64,000 nt of DNA from positions 124,001 through 188,000 of the forward strand of contig ML978155.1 of the NCBI GenBank assembly GCA_010015745.1, given 5' to 3'. Shown here piece by piece: positions 1 to 10,809 of this stretch. The first letter of the stretch is position 1. Every line of letters starts with the position of its first letter. Under the pieces are notes generated by a model. The model was not told the DNA's origin and made no database searches. It was given only the letters and a program-made list of their open reading frames with translations. Source of the DNA: Setomelanomma holmii (lineage: Eukaryota > Ascomycota > Dothideomycetes > Pleosporales > Phaeosphaeriaceae). The position numbers and the translations under genes are program-made.

Positions 1-86
1 TGCAGCTCCTTGCGCGATATTCCCTGCCTCGACGAGGTAGATCCTGCCAATCCTAAGCTCCCTTCGGCCCTGCCTGCAGCCCCGCG

Positions 87-1868
87 ATGCCGGGCAGACG
101 ACCAGCCTTCGACTCGCGCAAGAGCTCGACATTGCACTATCAGACCTTTCCCACGGCACCACCGAGGTCGCGTGGCCGTCCGCTCTTCTCGACACCCGAA
201 GGCGATCATGGCAGCGGCGACGAGTCGGACGATCACCACAATGAGTCGCCCCTGCCCAAGCGGCAGCTGATCGTGCTTGCCATCATTGCGCTTGCCGAGC
301 AAACGGCCCTCAACTCTATCAGCCCATATCTGCCCGAGATGACAAAGACGTTCCCAGAGGTCAAGGAGGGACAGGCTGGGCTGTATGTGGGCCTTATCGC
401 GTCGTCGTTCGCGCTGGCACAGTTCACGACCAACTTCTTCTGGGGCTGGCTGTCTGATAAGATTGGGAGGAAGCCTGTCATCGTACTTGGCACGTTCCTG
501 ACCATGTGCTGCTTCGTCGCATTCGGCTTCTGCAGAACGCTCTGGCAGGCCGTCATGGTGCAGGCAATGATGGGACTGGTCAATGGCAACTCTGGCGTCG
601 TCTCAACCTGCCTGGGGGAAATCACAGATCGCAGCAATCAGTCGCGTGCCTTTACATACCTGCCTGTTGTGTATGGCATTGGTGGCATCACCGGGCCTAT
701 TGTTGGTGGCCTCTTGGTCTTCTACAAGAACCCACTCGATCAGAGCAAGCCCAACCCGTTCCCATATCTGTTGCCAAACGTGTTCTCCGCCGCAGTCCTC
801 GCTGTCGACCTGGTCATCTGCATGCTCTTCTTGGAGGAGAGCTTGGAAGAGGCAAAGGATATGCCGCCTTTAGGGAAGAGGATAGGAAATTTATTCTCAT
901 GGATGTGGCAGTTCACGAGCTCGACACGACCGACCTACGTACGCCGTCTGCTCGGGAAACACAAGAGCCATCGTTCACGCGACGCGAACGGCATACATGA
1001 GGACAATGACGATGATGATGCGTCTGATGCCTCGGGAGAATCTGCGCCTACGTTGTTTCCACACACCAGTGGTGAGAATCTCACGAGCAAGGAAATCCTC
1101 AATCGCGACACCGTGCTTCTGTTGGTCACGTACTTCATCTTCCAACTCGCAAACATTTCCTACAATTCTCTGTACCCTATTTTCGCTGAAGAGCTGCCAC
1201 CAACAGGGCGAGGTCTAAAGCCTGAGGCCGTTGGTCTTTCTTTGTCATTTGCAGGTGCAATCACAATTGTGTTTCAAGTGGGCATTTTTGGCAAACTACG
1301 TGGCAAGCTAGGGAACAAGGTCGCGTACAGAGTCAGCTTAGCATTGTTTGTCGCAGCTTTCATCCTGATGCCTTGGGTCGGGTATTCAGATAGTAAGGGC
1401 GTTGGAGGCGGTGCAGTATGGCTGTGGTTCGAACTCGGCGTAGTGTTGGTGATCAAGACGATCGCAGGCGTTGGTGGTCTCACAGCTGCTCTCCTTTTGG
1501 TAAACTTAGCACTCCCATTCCTTGCTTCTCGACTAACGTGTTTGCAGATCACCAACTCCGCGCCAAATCACAATGTCCTGGGTACGCTGAACGGGCTGGC
1601 TCAGACACTCTCAGCAGCAGGTCGTGCAGCCGGCCCTTTCATATCAGGTTCTCTATTCACCGCTGCCACAAAGATTCAACCAAAGGGCGAGGCACTTCCC
1701 TTTGGCATTTTCGCGGGCATCTCGTTGCTGGGCTTCATCATGAGCTTCGGCATTCGCGGCGAAGGGCTTGAAGCCGAAGGATGGAGCGACGAAAGCGATG
1801 AGAGCGACAAGGACGACGATGAAGAGGATATCGGCACGAACGAGCGGACCGGTCTGGTGCGCAAGTAG
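87..1868 (+). CDS. MFS transporter (12-TM, DHA1/ZIFL-like)
   Basis: A membrane carrier of the major facilitator superfamily, probably proton-coupled; the substrate cannot be read from sequence. After an Asp/Ser/His-rich cytosolic N-terminus (about residues 1-65), transmembrane segments begin at KRQLIVLAIIALAEQ. Motif A, GWLSDKIGRKP, lies between TM2 and TM3. A charged, poly-Asp loop near residues 290-345 separates the two six-helix halves, and the C-tail is acidic. The frame is open throughout, but bases 1500-1547 are a 48-bp phase-0 intron (gtaaac donor, gactaac branch, tttgcag acceptor). Its removal restores ALLLITNSAPNHN, which fits the family, giving about 577 residues. An in-frame TAA near 54 supports the ATG at 87, although an upstream exon is possible. 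The arrangement resembles the fungal YCR023C / zinc-induced-facilitator-like group; that subfamily is inference. Confidence 0.9.
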   Translation: MPGRRPAFDSRKSSTLHYQTFPTAPPRSRGRPLFSTPEGDHGSGDESDDHHNESPLPKRQLIVLAIIALAEQTALNSISPYLPEMTKTFPEVKEGQAGLYVGLIASSFALAQFTTNFFWGWLSDKIGRKPVIVLGTFLTMCCFVAFGFCRTLWQAVMVQAMMGLVNGNSGVVSTCLGEITDRSNQSRAFTYLPVVYGIGGITGPIVGGLLVFYKNPLDQSKPNPFPYLLPNVFSAAVLAVDLVICMLFLEESLEEAKDMPPLGKRIGNLFSWMWQFTSSTRPTYVRRLLGKHKSHRSRDANGIHEDNDDDDASDASGESAPTLFPHTSGENLTSKEILNRDTVLLLVTYFIFQLANISYNSLYPIFAEELPPTGRGLKPEAVGLSLSFAGAITIVFQVGIFGKLRGKLGNKVAYRVSLALFVAAFILMPWVGYSDSKGVGGGAVWLWFELGVVLVIKTIAGVGGLTAALLLVNLALPFLASRLTCLQITNSAPNHNVLGTLNGLAQTLSAAGRAAGPFISGSLFTAATKIQPKGEALPFGIFAGISLLGFIMSFGIRGEGLEAEGWSDESDESDKDDDEEDIGTNERTGLVRK

Positions 1869-3264
1869 GCCTTGTACAGCAGTGTGTTTCTCGTGGCACT
1901 AGATTTGTAAGTCATTTGCATAGCTTGATCTACTCAGACTAGCGCGGCGTTATTATGTTGGAGCGGCAAGGAGACGGTACAATAGATTATGGTGTCTCCT
2001 CACCGAGGCGATTGTGTATGACGACTCAGTAGAATATCTGTATATTGAATCGAAAAGCATGAATCCAGACTTGTACGCGCAACAGCCTCCTTTGTACCCT
2101 TGCTAGGGGATCCGGGGTTAATAATTGCAGAATCAGCCTCATCCTCAAGCCCATCAAGCCCATTCTCCCAAAAGCTTTGCTGACGCTGAGCTGGCCTATC
2201 GGGAAATCTATGTAGTCAACCGTGCGGGAGCTGTCAAGGAAGCTACCGAGACTGCTAGTGTAGGCCAACCAGGCTAAGACCTGGCGCGAGGCTGCTGCAC
2301 AGATAGGGAAAGAGCGATGGCAGGATCCGCTGCTGATATAAGCCCTATTTTCAGGCGGCCCGTCCATCTCAAAAAAACTCCACAAGGCACCCTGGCAGCG
2401 GAATAATCATCACGCCGACGACTTAGTTGCAATCTTTGGGGGCGGGGCAGAGCAGTGTCTGCAGTGCGTCGGCCAGCTCAGGTCTTTGCTGCACGATGCA
2501 GTCTCGTGAGTACAGTGTGCTTCCGCAACGCACACCCATGGTACTGACTCCTCGACCAGTGACACCCAGACTATTGTACTTGGGCTGTGGAGGCTGGCTG
2601 GTGGAAGCGGGACCCAAGCCACTGTGGGCTTACCGGCGGGCCATGGAGGGAGGCTTTTCAGACTCAAGCTGAGCCCACCCATCTTCCACCCCTTCTCCCA
2701 CTGGCTGCTCTCCTCTTGGCATGATAGACCACAGTTCTGGATCAGCTACGAGTCTGTTTCGGGCCTGGCTGCACTCAGCCTCGGACGAGCCCGCAGCGAT
2801 GGCGCAAAGCTTCTTTCAGCTTAGCTTTCAGCCGCGATTGCTGAGTGGTGTACCCAAGCAAGCACAGACAGCAAAATAGCCACGACGCAGTGCAATTCGA
2901 CCGTGCTAGCGAAGGTGCGCTGGTGCTGCAGAGCGCATGGTTCCAGCCCTAAAAAGAACACGCTCAGTCGACGTGGGGTCTGTGTCTGTGTCGCGTGAAG
3001 CAGTGCATTCATAAATTGCGGGATGCCGCCGAGCTGAGGTTTGCTGAGTCGCTTGTCAACTTTCTGCTGACGACGTCTTGGTTTATCTGCTGGTTGTGAG
3101 ATTTCAGGTACCAAGCAGGCACAATGGGTTTCAGTTTCCATGGACACAAGGTTCGTTGCATTGGCACCCCGCAAGATTGAGTTCTGAACTGACATCCGAC
3201 AGCGAGATGTGTACGCCTCCGGATCCGCGCACAAGTGATCGACAGCCAAACTGACCACCTACAG
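1869..3264. other. Intergenic region between MFS and LtrA-like genes
   Basis: No frame here looks like a conserved protein. The left part is the 3' flank of the MFS gene. The right part (about 2690-3264) is pyrimidine-rich and probably contains the promoter, 5' UTR and the unresolved first exon of the LtrA-like gene. A likely intron end lies just before 3265 (ctgac branch at 3251, acceptor cctacag at 3258-3264). Confidence 0.5.
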
Positions 3265-5320
3265 CGACGCGGAGAAGCACCTGAAGCGGCTGCACACCAG
3301 CACGCCATTGATCGAGTCGCCATTGGTCGGTGCAGACCATGATACCCTGGTGTTTTCGCAACGACACGAAGCCAACAGCATTGAATTGTTCTTCGATCTG
3401 TTCTTCGTGGCCAATCTTGCAACATTCACCGCGTACCACTCGATCACCGACGGCGATTATTTACTCGGATACATTGGTTTCTTCGGTATTCTCTGGTCGA
3501 CCTGGTTCCAGATCACACTTCACGATGTCCGATTTGCACGAGATTCGCTGTACGAGCGTGTATGCAAGACAATTCAATTCATATGCTTCGTGGGTTTGGC
3601 GCTTGTGGGATCGCAATTCAACCCTGCGAGTCCCAAGGGAGACAACATTGTGGGCCCTGCCCGACATGAGTGTAAAACCATGGCTAACGCCCTTTAGAAT
3701 TTCCGTATACTTTGCTACACCCTCGTGATCTGCCGCGGCCTGCTGGCTATCCAGTACTTGGTCGTGCTATTCTTCACATGGAGAGCACGCTACGCCAAGC
3801 TGTATCTCCCTCTCGGCTTGATGTTCCTCGTCTACGCCATCGCAATGGGTGCATTTGCTGCCATGACACCAGCGTTCCAGGGCGAATCGAACAACCACCG
3901 ACTTGTGTACCTGGTGTGGTACGTTGTTGCGACAATAGAAGCCGTGGCTGTCATCACCATCTCTTGCTGCTGGCGTATGTTGAGCTTCAAGAAGACCCAT
4001 TTGATGGAGCGCATGAGCTTGCTCACCATCATCGTTATCGGTGAAGGAGCCATTGGTGTGACCAAGACCGTCAGCAGACTCATGGGCAAGCACGGTCTTG
4101 ACGTCGAGGGATGCTTCTTGATCATGTGCATTATCTGCATTCTGGTCTTTATATGGGCGCTGTACTTCGACAACTTTCCCCACGGTCACTACGGAACGAT
4201 TCGTCAGCAGATCTGGTCCATCCTCCACTTCCCATTCCAGCTCGCCATTGTTGGTGTTGTGGAAGGATCACAACAGCTCGCTCTCGCTCGCTACACAATA
4301 AAGAATGCCTTCAAAATCAACACCGACATCACGAAATACTGTGTAAAGGAGAATCTCGATGGTACGAAGCTACGTGACAGCCTCATGAAGCTTCTGGGCT
4401 ACTTCGAGCTTGACTCAAAGATTGAGACCTATGCTTGGTACCAGGAAGCACAGTACCACATCTACAACCTTGGAAACACAACTGGCATCTGCGCAAAAGC
4501 CAACGCCACGACTTACGAAGCTTCTGGGTGGCCCGATGACTTCGTTCGGGTCGACTCCTCCATATCTAATGGCATGTACCTTGGCCTAGGCATCAAACTT
4601 CCCGTGAAGAAGCTCGAGGAATGGGACCCGCTCGACATTGCCGTCGAGAGTTGGGAGCTTGTCTACATGTACTACTGGAGCTGCTTCTGCGCGCTGATCC
4701 TCTGCTTGATCATCTTCTTGATCCTCATCCGTCGTCACAAGGCCGATCTGTTCGACTTCACCTCCATCATTAGCCGCTGCCTTGTCTTGGGGGTTGGCGC
4801 AGCCCTCCTCGCTGTTATCGCTAACAAGACCCGCCTGCATGCTGTTCTCAGCACGCCATGGCTCCTTCCCATCTGTGTCATCCTACTGTTCCTCGTCATG
4901 ACGACAGACAAGCTCAGCGCAATATGGTGCAACTGGCGCCTGAAGAAGAGCGGACAACCATACGCACTCGAGGTCGAGGAACACGAGCACGAGCATGGTC
5001 ACGGCAGCGGACACGAGGCTAAGCATGGCTCGATTCACGAGATCCAGCCGCTACAGGGTCACGCTCACCACGACTCTGTCAATCTCGAGGATGCCCGCAA
5101 GTCGGCACATTACAGCATGTACTCCGACACAACACCACTCACTGCCACCAACACTGAGTATCGTGGTGGACAGCAAGGGTACGCCATGGAGCCTCTAATG
5201 AGCCCACCCCTGATGAGTCCGCCGCTGATGAGCCCAAATCCTGCTACACCAGGCTTGGGAGCAATTGCAGGCAAAGGAGGCTACATGCCCGTTAGCAGCG
5301 GACAGAACTATAATGCTTGA
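3265..5320 (+). CDS. Low temperature requirement A (LtrA)-like membrane protein
   Basis: A multi-pass membrane protein of the fungal LtrA family, whose biochemical role is unknown. The hallmark NSIELFFDLFFVANLATF and the following FQITLHDVRFARDSLYERV are both present, with further hydrophobic helices up to about residue 430. Two exons are secure: 3265-3649 and 3698-5320. They are separated by a 48-bp phase-0 intron whose acceptor contains the TAG that ends the first open stretch; splicing gives GDNI-NFRILCYTLV. The first exon with the ATG is not resolved, because the frame has a TGA just before 3265 and the acceptor at 3264 needs two coding bases from upstream. The C-terminal tail is His-rich (EHEHEHGHGSGHEAKHG), which could bind metal, and carries three tandem LMSPP units. 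About 668 residues are visible. Confidence 0.85.
5195..5236 (+). repeat. Three tandem 15-nt coding repeats (LMSPP)
   Basis: CTA/CTG-ATG-AG(C/T)-CC(A/G)-CC(C/G) occurs nearly three times in tandem inside the LtrA-like gene and encodes LMSPP LMSPP LMSP. This is a small in-frame minisatellite in the cytosolic tail, so copy number may vary among strains. Confidence 0.8.
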
Positions 5321-6080
5321 GAGTGTAGACGACAATCCTGTGCGGTCGTTCAACAGTTTTGTCATTTATTAGCGCGGCGTTCTTCTCTGAGCATAGTAAC
5401 TTTACGATATCCGGTCCTCATTACATGGGGAAGCATATATGAGCGTAGTATTGATTTCAGCAATTCGCATGAAGTTACACTTGAACGTCTGAAACGAAAG
5501 CTTGTCCAAGTGAATATGTTCATACCGTCTAATCCTCCTCCCGCCGCTGTACATGGTAACAATCGCGCCAGCACTCGTTGCTTGTACCCGTAAAAGTGGG
5601 TCGTCACTGCGGACGCTAGTGGGTCCCGGTAGTCGCTCTTGCTCTGTATGCCTTCACGAAGGGTAGGTGCTTGCGTATGTCCACGTCACTCCTGCAAACA
5701 CAACACCATCCACGCTACCTCTCATTGTCTCAGTCACCTCTCGAGCTCACCGCGTAATGCGAAGACCGCTCGCTGCCTGATGCGGCTCAACCTCTCGCTT
5801 CCACACCACGTCACTGCCCAATAATAACGACAATCGAGGCAGACAAAGTACCAAAACTGCGACCATCCCTCAGCAGCTCCGTTTCCCTAGCGACGTCCAT
5901 CCTTGACGGGAAGCTCTTTCGTGTAGACGACACACCAACCTTTGAGAAGCTGCAAAACCATCACTTTTGTTGTCGCCAAGGAAGCGCATCGAATTGAAGG
6001 CCAGAATATCGCGTTCTTCGGTGCCAGATACATCAACGAACGCACCTGGACCAGCTAAGATCACACGCCACAGTTTCAAG
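5321..6080. other. Intergenic / 5' UTR of the TRP-like gene
   Basis: About 760 bp between the LtrA-like stop and the ATG of the TRP-like gene. I see no conserved coding frame. The right half, rich in C/T and short A-rich stretches, is probably promoter and a long 5' UTR. Confidence 0.5.
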
Positions 6081-8903
6081 ATGCCGCGCACACTCCCTCG
6101 ATCGCTTTATGCCCTCTGGCTGGTTCTGCTATGCCTCGCTAGCACCGTCGTTGCCGAAGAGCCGGAGTATGTGGTTGCGACAATTAATGGACAGCAATGG
6201 CGGGTCAGAGACGATAGACAACCGTCCCTCTTTACCGGAGATTTTGGCGATTGTCTGGGCGAGAGCGTCATCAACGTAACCCGATTCGATGCAGCGTACT
6301 ACCGCGACAACATGACCGTGCTGTTCCATCTACAAGGTGAGACAGCGCTGACGAACGAGAGCATTATGATGTCCATTGGCGTCTATGCTTACGGCGAAAA
6401 CCGCTTCGAGCTTTTATTCAATCCTTGCAACGCCAACATTGACAGGTAAGGACGGGACTTGTCCAAGGTGACCCGAGCTAATGATTGCAGTCTTTGCCCT
6501 GCCAGAGCCAATCTGCCTATCGAAGCCCAGGGTATCATTCCTATCAACGAGAACGACGTCTCTGGTATACCTGATCTAGCTCTTTCCATACCAGACTTCG
6601 AGGGTCAGGCTATCCTCCGGCTCTTCTCGAACTCGACGCAAGTCGAGATTGGATGCTTCGCAGCACAAATCACAAATGGAAACAGCTTCCGTCAGAAGGT
6701 CGAGGTGGGAACAGTGCTTGGACTCTTTACCCTCATGGCCGCGGTTTCATCGTTCACCACCGCAGTCTATGGTGACGATATCGCCGACATGCGCAAGCAC
6801 TATGCACACTCACCATCCGTTATGATGGTTTTCGCAGTCTGGCATTACATCTACTTCAGCGGAGCCCTGTCTCTGAATTGGCCAAACGTCCTAGTTGCTT
6901 TCTGGAGCAACTATGCTTGGACGGCAGGCATGATCTACTCAGAGCACATGCAGAACACCATCAACAATTTTGTCGGCTCGAACAAAGGTAACACGTCTCA
7001 TGTCGGCGCTGCGGGCGTCGGCGAAAATAACCCCGGTCTTGGGGGAGGTTACAATATCCATGCGATCTATAGGCGAGAGATCGCGGATCCGTATAGCGGC
7101 TTCACCTACACGGGACAGCCGGTAAAGCCCGGGCTCCCTCTCCCTGGCAACTTTTCTGGATTTGCCGGGACCCTCGCACCGGACCGCATTCCAGCTTCAA
7201 ACGCGTTCATGACATGTCTTCTTTGGTTCCTGATCCTGGTCGGCTGCATTGTTGCCACTATCCTCGTTTTCAAGGTCGTGCTGGAAGGCCTCTCTAGGGC
7301 GAAAATTATTAGAAAGAATCGCCTGTCGTTCTTTCGGGCCCACTTCGTCCGTTACGCGGTGCTTGCTGTCTTGCGTGCAACATTCATCGGGTTCTTCACG
7401 CTGGCATTTGTCTCCATGTTTCAGTTCTCCTACCTCAGGTCACCCGGACCAGTTGCAGTGGCATGCGCGGTCTTCCTCCTCGTCGGCCTTGGCATAGGAT
7501 CTGCCGCTGGACTAGCATGCTACGGCAGAGTCAGCAAAGGCAAGCACGCATTTGAACCCGACAGGCTCAATATTGAAAAAACGAAGATCTGTAAGATCAT
7601 CCCCTGGTTCGCGGTTTCGCGTGGAAGCGAGGTGCCGCGCTCAGAAGACAGAGCATATGTTGGCTCAGTGCCATGGTGGACGCTTCGAACCGCAGGAGAG
7701 AAGTCCATACACGAAGACGAGCGATTCATCAAATCGTACGGATGGCTCGCTTCACGCTATCGCAGAACACGATGGTGGTTCTTTACGGTCTGGCTTGTGT
7801 ACGAGTTCACTCGCGCTAGCATTATGGCGGGAAGTTCCGGTCGCCCCTTGGTGCAAGTGTTCGGCCTCCTTGGTGTGGAAGCTGTCGCGTTGTTGGGAAC
7901 CGTCTGTTTGCGGCCTTTTGAAGGTCAGCGCCTGAACGTTGTCTTGGTGTATCTCTTGGGATTTAGTAAGATGGCTACCATTGCGCTATCCGCAGCCTTC
8001 GACACACACTACAATTTACCAAGAATCCCGGCAACCGTCGTTGGCATTGTCATTATCGTCATCCAAGGTCTCTTGACAATCGTCGTACTCTTGATTGTCG
8101 CGATCGGAGCCATCACCACGTTCTACTCAGATACGCGCAATCGCGAGGTAATCCGTCCGCGGCGATGGATGCTCAGTCGTCAACGATACTTTGAGCGTAT
8201 CAATCGGCAAGCACCCGACATCCCACAGCCTCGCTCAGTCAAAGTAAAACCTGTTCAAGAGGTCCAGAAAGGTCCATACTTCTCTGTCAACCAGGTGAGG
8301 CGGCTGCCGAAGGTTGAAGATGAGGACATCGAGTTCTTGGAGGAGATCCATCACGGCTCCACAAGGCGATTGTCAGATTCTAGCCAGACGCAAGGCGAAG
8401 ATGATGAACGGCCAGTCCAACGTAATCGATCGGCGAGCAACCAATCAGTTGCATCGTATTCTGCGTTGCCTCGAGCAGCGCGCTTCCACCGGCCAAGCTG
8501 GACTTCACGGGACTTTGTAGACGCTCGGAAAGCAGGACGTGTGCGGGCCATGAGCAACACCTCGGTGCCAACACCAGATGGTGGTAATCGTCCTACAAGT
8601 CGAGCCCTTTGCCGACTCGATACCCAATTTGACAGAGGCGAGAATGCAGCCAGACAACCAAGTCCTCTGAGTGCGGATGCAAGTCGTGCAATTACTCCTA
8701 CATCGTCCCCGGTCCCACATCCTTATGAAGGTGAGGGTCTCAGCCCATTCCGGCAGCGAGCGAGACAACGTAGCATCCCATCGCGATCAAGTTCAAGGCC
8801 GCCTCTTGAGACTAGCATAAGCGAAGAAGAGGTTCCTCCCATACCACGCAAGGTCAGCAAGAGCAGCATCAGGTTGGTGATGAATACAGAAGAGACGGAA
8901 TGA
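6081..8903 (+). CDS. TRP-like / flavin-carrier (FLC) family membrane channel
   Basis: A TRP-like ion channel of the fungal Flc/Pkd2 group. Family members act in calcium handling, cell-wall integrity or ER flavin transport. Exons are 6081-6445 and 6491-8903, with a 45-bp intron (gtaagg donor, gctaatg branch, ttgcag acceptor); the product is about 925 residues. A signal peptide (residues 1-25, ending TVVA) is followed by a luminal ML-like domain with Cys residues and N-glycosylation sequons (residues about 27-215, from VVATINGQQWRVRDD). About nine membrane helices follow. The cytosolic C-terminus (about 240 residues) is Ser/Arg-rich and probably phosphorylated. Start choice: the first ATG with a good signal peptide. 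The family is clear; calcium versus flavin function cannot be decided from sequence. Confidence 0.92.
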
Positions 8904-10344
8904 GGCAGGGTGCTCGAGGAGTTTGTAAGAGAAGCAGACGTCTCGGATGAAGGCCGTCCGGAGTTCTGAAGGAGAGCAGCGCAGGGCTGAAAAGGCTGCT
9001 CTGGACCTGGCTACCGCTACGAAGGTGTAGCGACCATATCACACGAGGACATTCCCATACAACAGCTTTCGATCATGCCCAACAAAGTAACGATAAGATC
9101 TCGATAATCGGATATCCCAGGCAGCATTTTCTTCCTTGCAACAAGCATGCAACAAGCATTGGCGTTTTCCGGACGGTCCTCGGCATATCGACTGCTACCC
9201 ACACCACATCCAGTGCGTCCTCTCTTCCTCATTGTCCTCGAGAGCATCATGCCAGACAGTCATCACCCGCTCTGCGAAATCACAACGTTGCTTCTTGATC
9301 TATTGTGTTGGATGGAATATGCTCACAGCGTGCGCTGATCTCGGACATCGTTCATGGACAACGGTTGACGTCGATGGGAATAACCAGCGGTTTAGCAAGC
9401 ATAGATTAGAAGATCAAAGATATGAAGTGGAATTTAGCAAACATGTCTTCCCACCGTCAACATTCTTCCCGCCGACGGCGTGACGCAAGCGTCCACGAGC
9501 CACAGTAACATGCATCGAGGCCCGTGCTAGCCGCCCACTCCGCTCAAATCTCTGCCGTTTTCAAGATGAAACGATAAAATCTTAACAAAAATGACCGCAT
9601 TATTCCACAATTTAGGTTGGTTGACGAGGTGACGCCACATCTTGTGCCAGGATGCGCAAAACGTGCAATCTCGCCCAAAACAGGGCAGTGGAATCTCAGC
9701 CAATGTCTGACTGCGTCGCTGATGCATGGGCAAACAATGCGGTGGGCTGACTTATGCCACATCGTTGCAGCCACAGCTACGTCACAAGAAAACCGTCCTC
9801 ATCGGGAACGATCACATCTGCAAACAACGCAGATAAAGATGCCGGATGATGGATTTGGCAGAGTCATGATGCGAAGAAGGAAGGCTGTAAAGCGCAACGA
9901 TTGGGCAGCGACAACGGTTCTTCACCGCCGCTCACTTATGGCGCAGTGGCTATCATTTGATACGGCAAACCTTCTTTCCAGAATGCGCATTCTGAGAAAT
10001 GCGATGTGGCTGGACCCAACGGCGATCGCGATTGTGGACGATTGTTGCTGCAAAAGTGCGATATGAGGTCACTAGCTGTGGCGCATCGCCTGCAGGTCAG
10101 CAGGGATCAGGCCTACGTCATAATACTTCAAAGGGTAATTTCTGGTCGATCGATACTGCTTTGGGCAACGACGAGCGCGTTTAGCAGGTTTCTGCAGCTG
10201 TTTGCGGATATGCAGTGTGCTCATCTTGGCGGTGTCGTGTCAGGCCTTGCACGTATCATGGGATTGTGGGAAATTTGCAGGGGCACAGGCGCGTGAGGGC
10301 GAAATGAGAGTGGAAAGCAAGGGCGCTTGATTGTTGCAGGGAGG

Positions 10345-10352
10345 TGACGTCA
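10345..10352. promoter_or_regulatory. CRE palindrome TGACGTCA
   Basis: A perfect cAMP-response-element palindrome, the site bound by ATF/CREB-type bZIP factors such as fungal Atf1. It lies 39 bp upstream of a TATA box and about 200 bp upstream of the ATG of the 67-residue protein, a plausible stress-responsive promoter arrangement. Binding is inference. Confidence 0.55.
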
Positions 10353-10390
10353 CGGGTGAGAGGGTAAGAGCGTGTGCCGGGCGCAACTGA

Positions 10391-10396
10391 TATAAG
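10391..10396 (+). promoter_or_regulatory. TATA box (TATAAG)
   Basis: TATAAG in the context gatataaggg, about 155 bp upstream of the ATG at 10549. Together with the nearby CRE it suggests a focused, inducible promoter. Confidence 0.5.
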
Positions 10397-10548
10397 GGCA
10401 GGCGCTCGCGAGGATGTTTGTTGTTGTACACATTCCTCAAATCGAACCCTTTTTCTCGACCCATCAAAGAGAAATCCGCAAATCATCCACAATCGACTCT
10501 ACATAAACTACAGACGAACCAAGTCGATACCACCACAATACCGCAACC

Positions 10549-10809
10549 ATGGGTGCCGTCGTATCATGTGTACGTTTTACCTCCTCTCTCTCATATGCCT
10601 TTGGCGTATGCTAACGATACCAACAGATCCAAGGAATCTTCCGCACCATCGGCAACTGCATCATGGCGATCGTTAACGCCATCGCCGCGGGTCTCAAAGC
10701 CATCATCAACGCCATTGTCTCGCTCTTCGGCATCATCATCAGCTGCCTGACGTGCGGTCGCGGCGGCTCGAGGAGCAGGACAAGGACTACGCACACGAGC
10801 AGAGTCTAA
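10549..10809 (+). CDS. Small conserved membrane-anchored protein (MGAVVSC)
   Basis: A 67-residue protein visible only after splicing. Exon 1 (10549-10569) encodes MGAVVSC. A 57-bp intron follows (gtacgt donor at 10570, gctaac branch at 10610, aacag acceptor ending 10626), and exon 2 is 10627-10809. Gly2 within MGxxxSC fits N-myristoylation, and Cys7 could be palmitoylated. The centre is a repetitive hydrophobic/amphipathic stretch (IVNAIAAGLKAIINAIV) with more Cys residues (ISCLTCG), and the tail is a basic GRGGSRSRTRT. I recognise this as a type of conserved fungal hypothetical protein with no established function. A role as a peripheral plasma- or organelle-membrane peptide is inference. 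Upstream CRE and TATA elements suggest strong or inducible expression. Confidence 0.82.

Larger units (their letters stand above)
8904..10548. other. Intergenic region with promoter of the small MGAVVSC gene
   Basis: No convincing gene. Several frames of 60-150 codons occur on both strands (for example 9617-10066), but they start at non-ATG codons and have no recognisable motif. The last 300 bp carry a CRE-like palindrome and a TATA box feeding the small gene at 10549, followed by a C/A-rich 5' leader. Confidence 0.5.

Noticed and set aside
1940..5381. Identical 12-mer tagcgcggcgtt shortly after the MFS stop (1940-1951) and the LtrA-like stop (5370-5381)
   Set aside because: Many 12-mers repeat by chance in 64 kb; the similar position after two stops is not enough evidence of a shared terminator.
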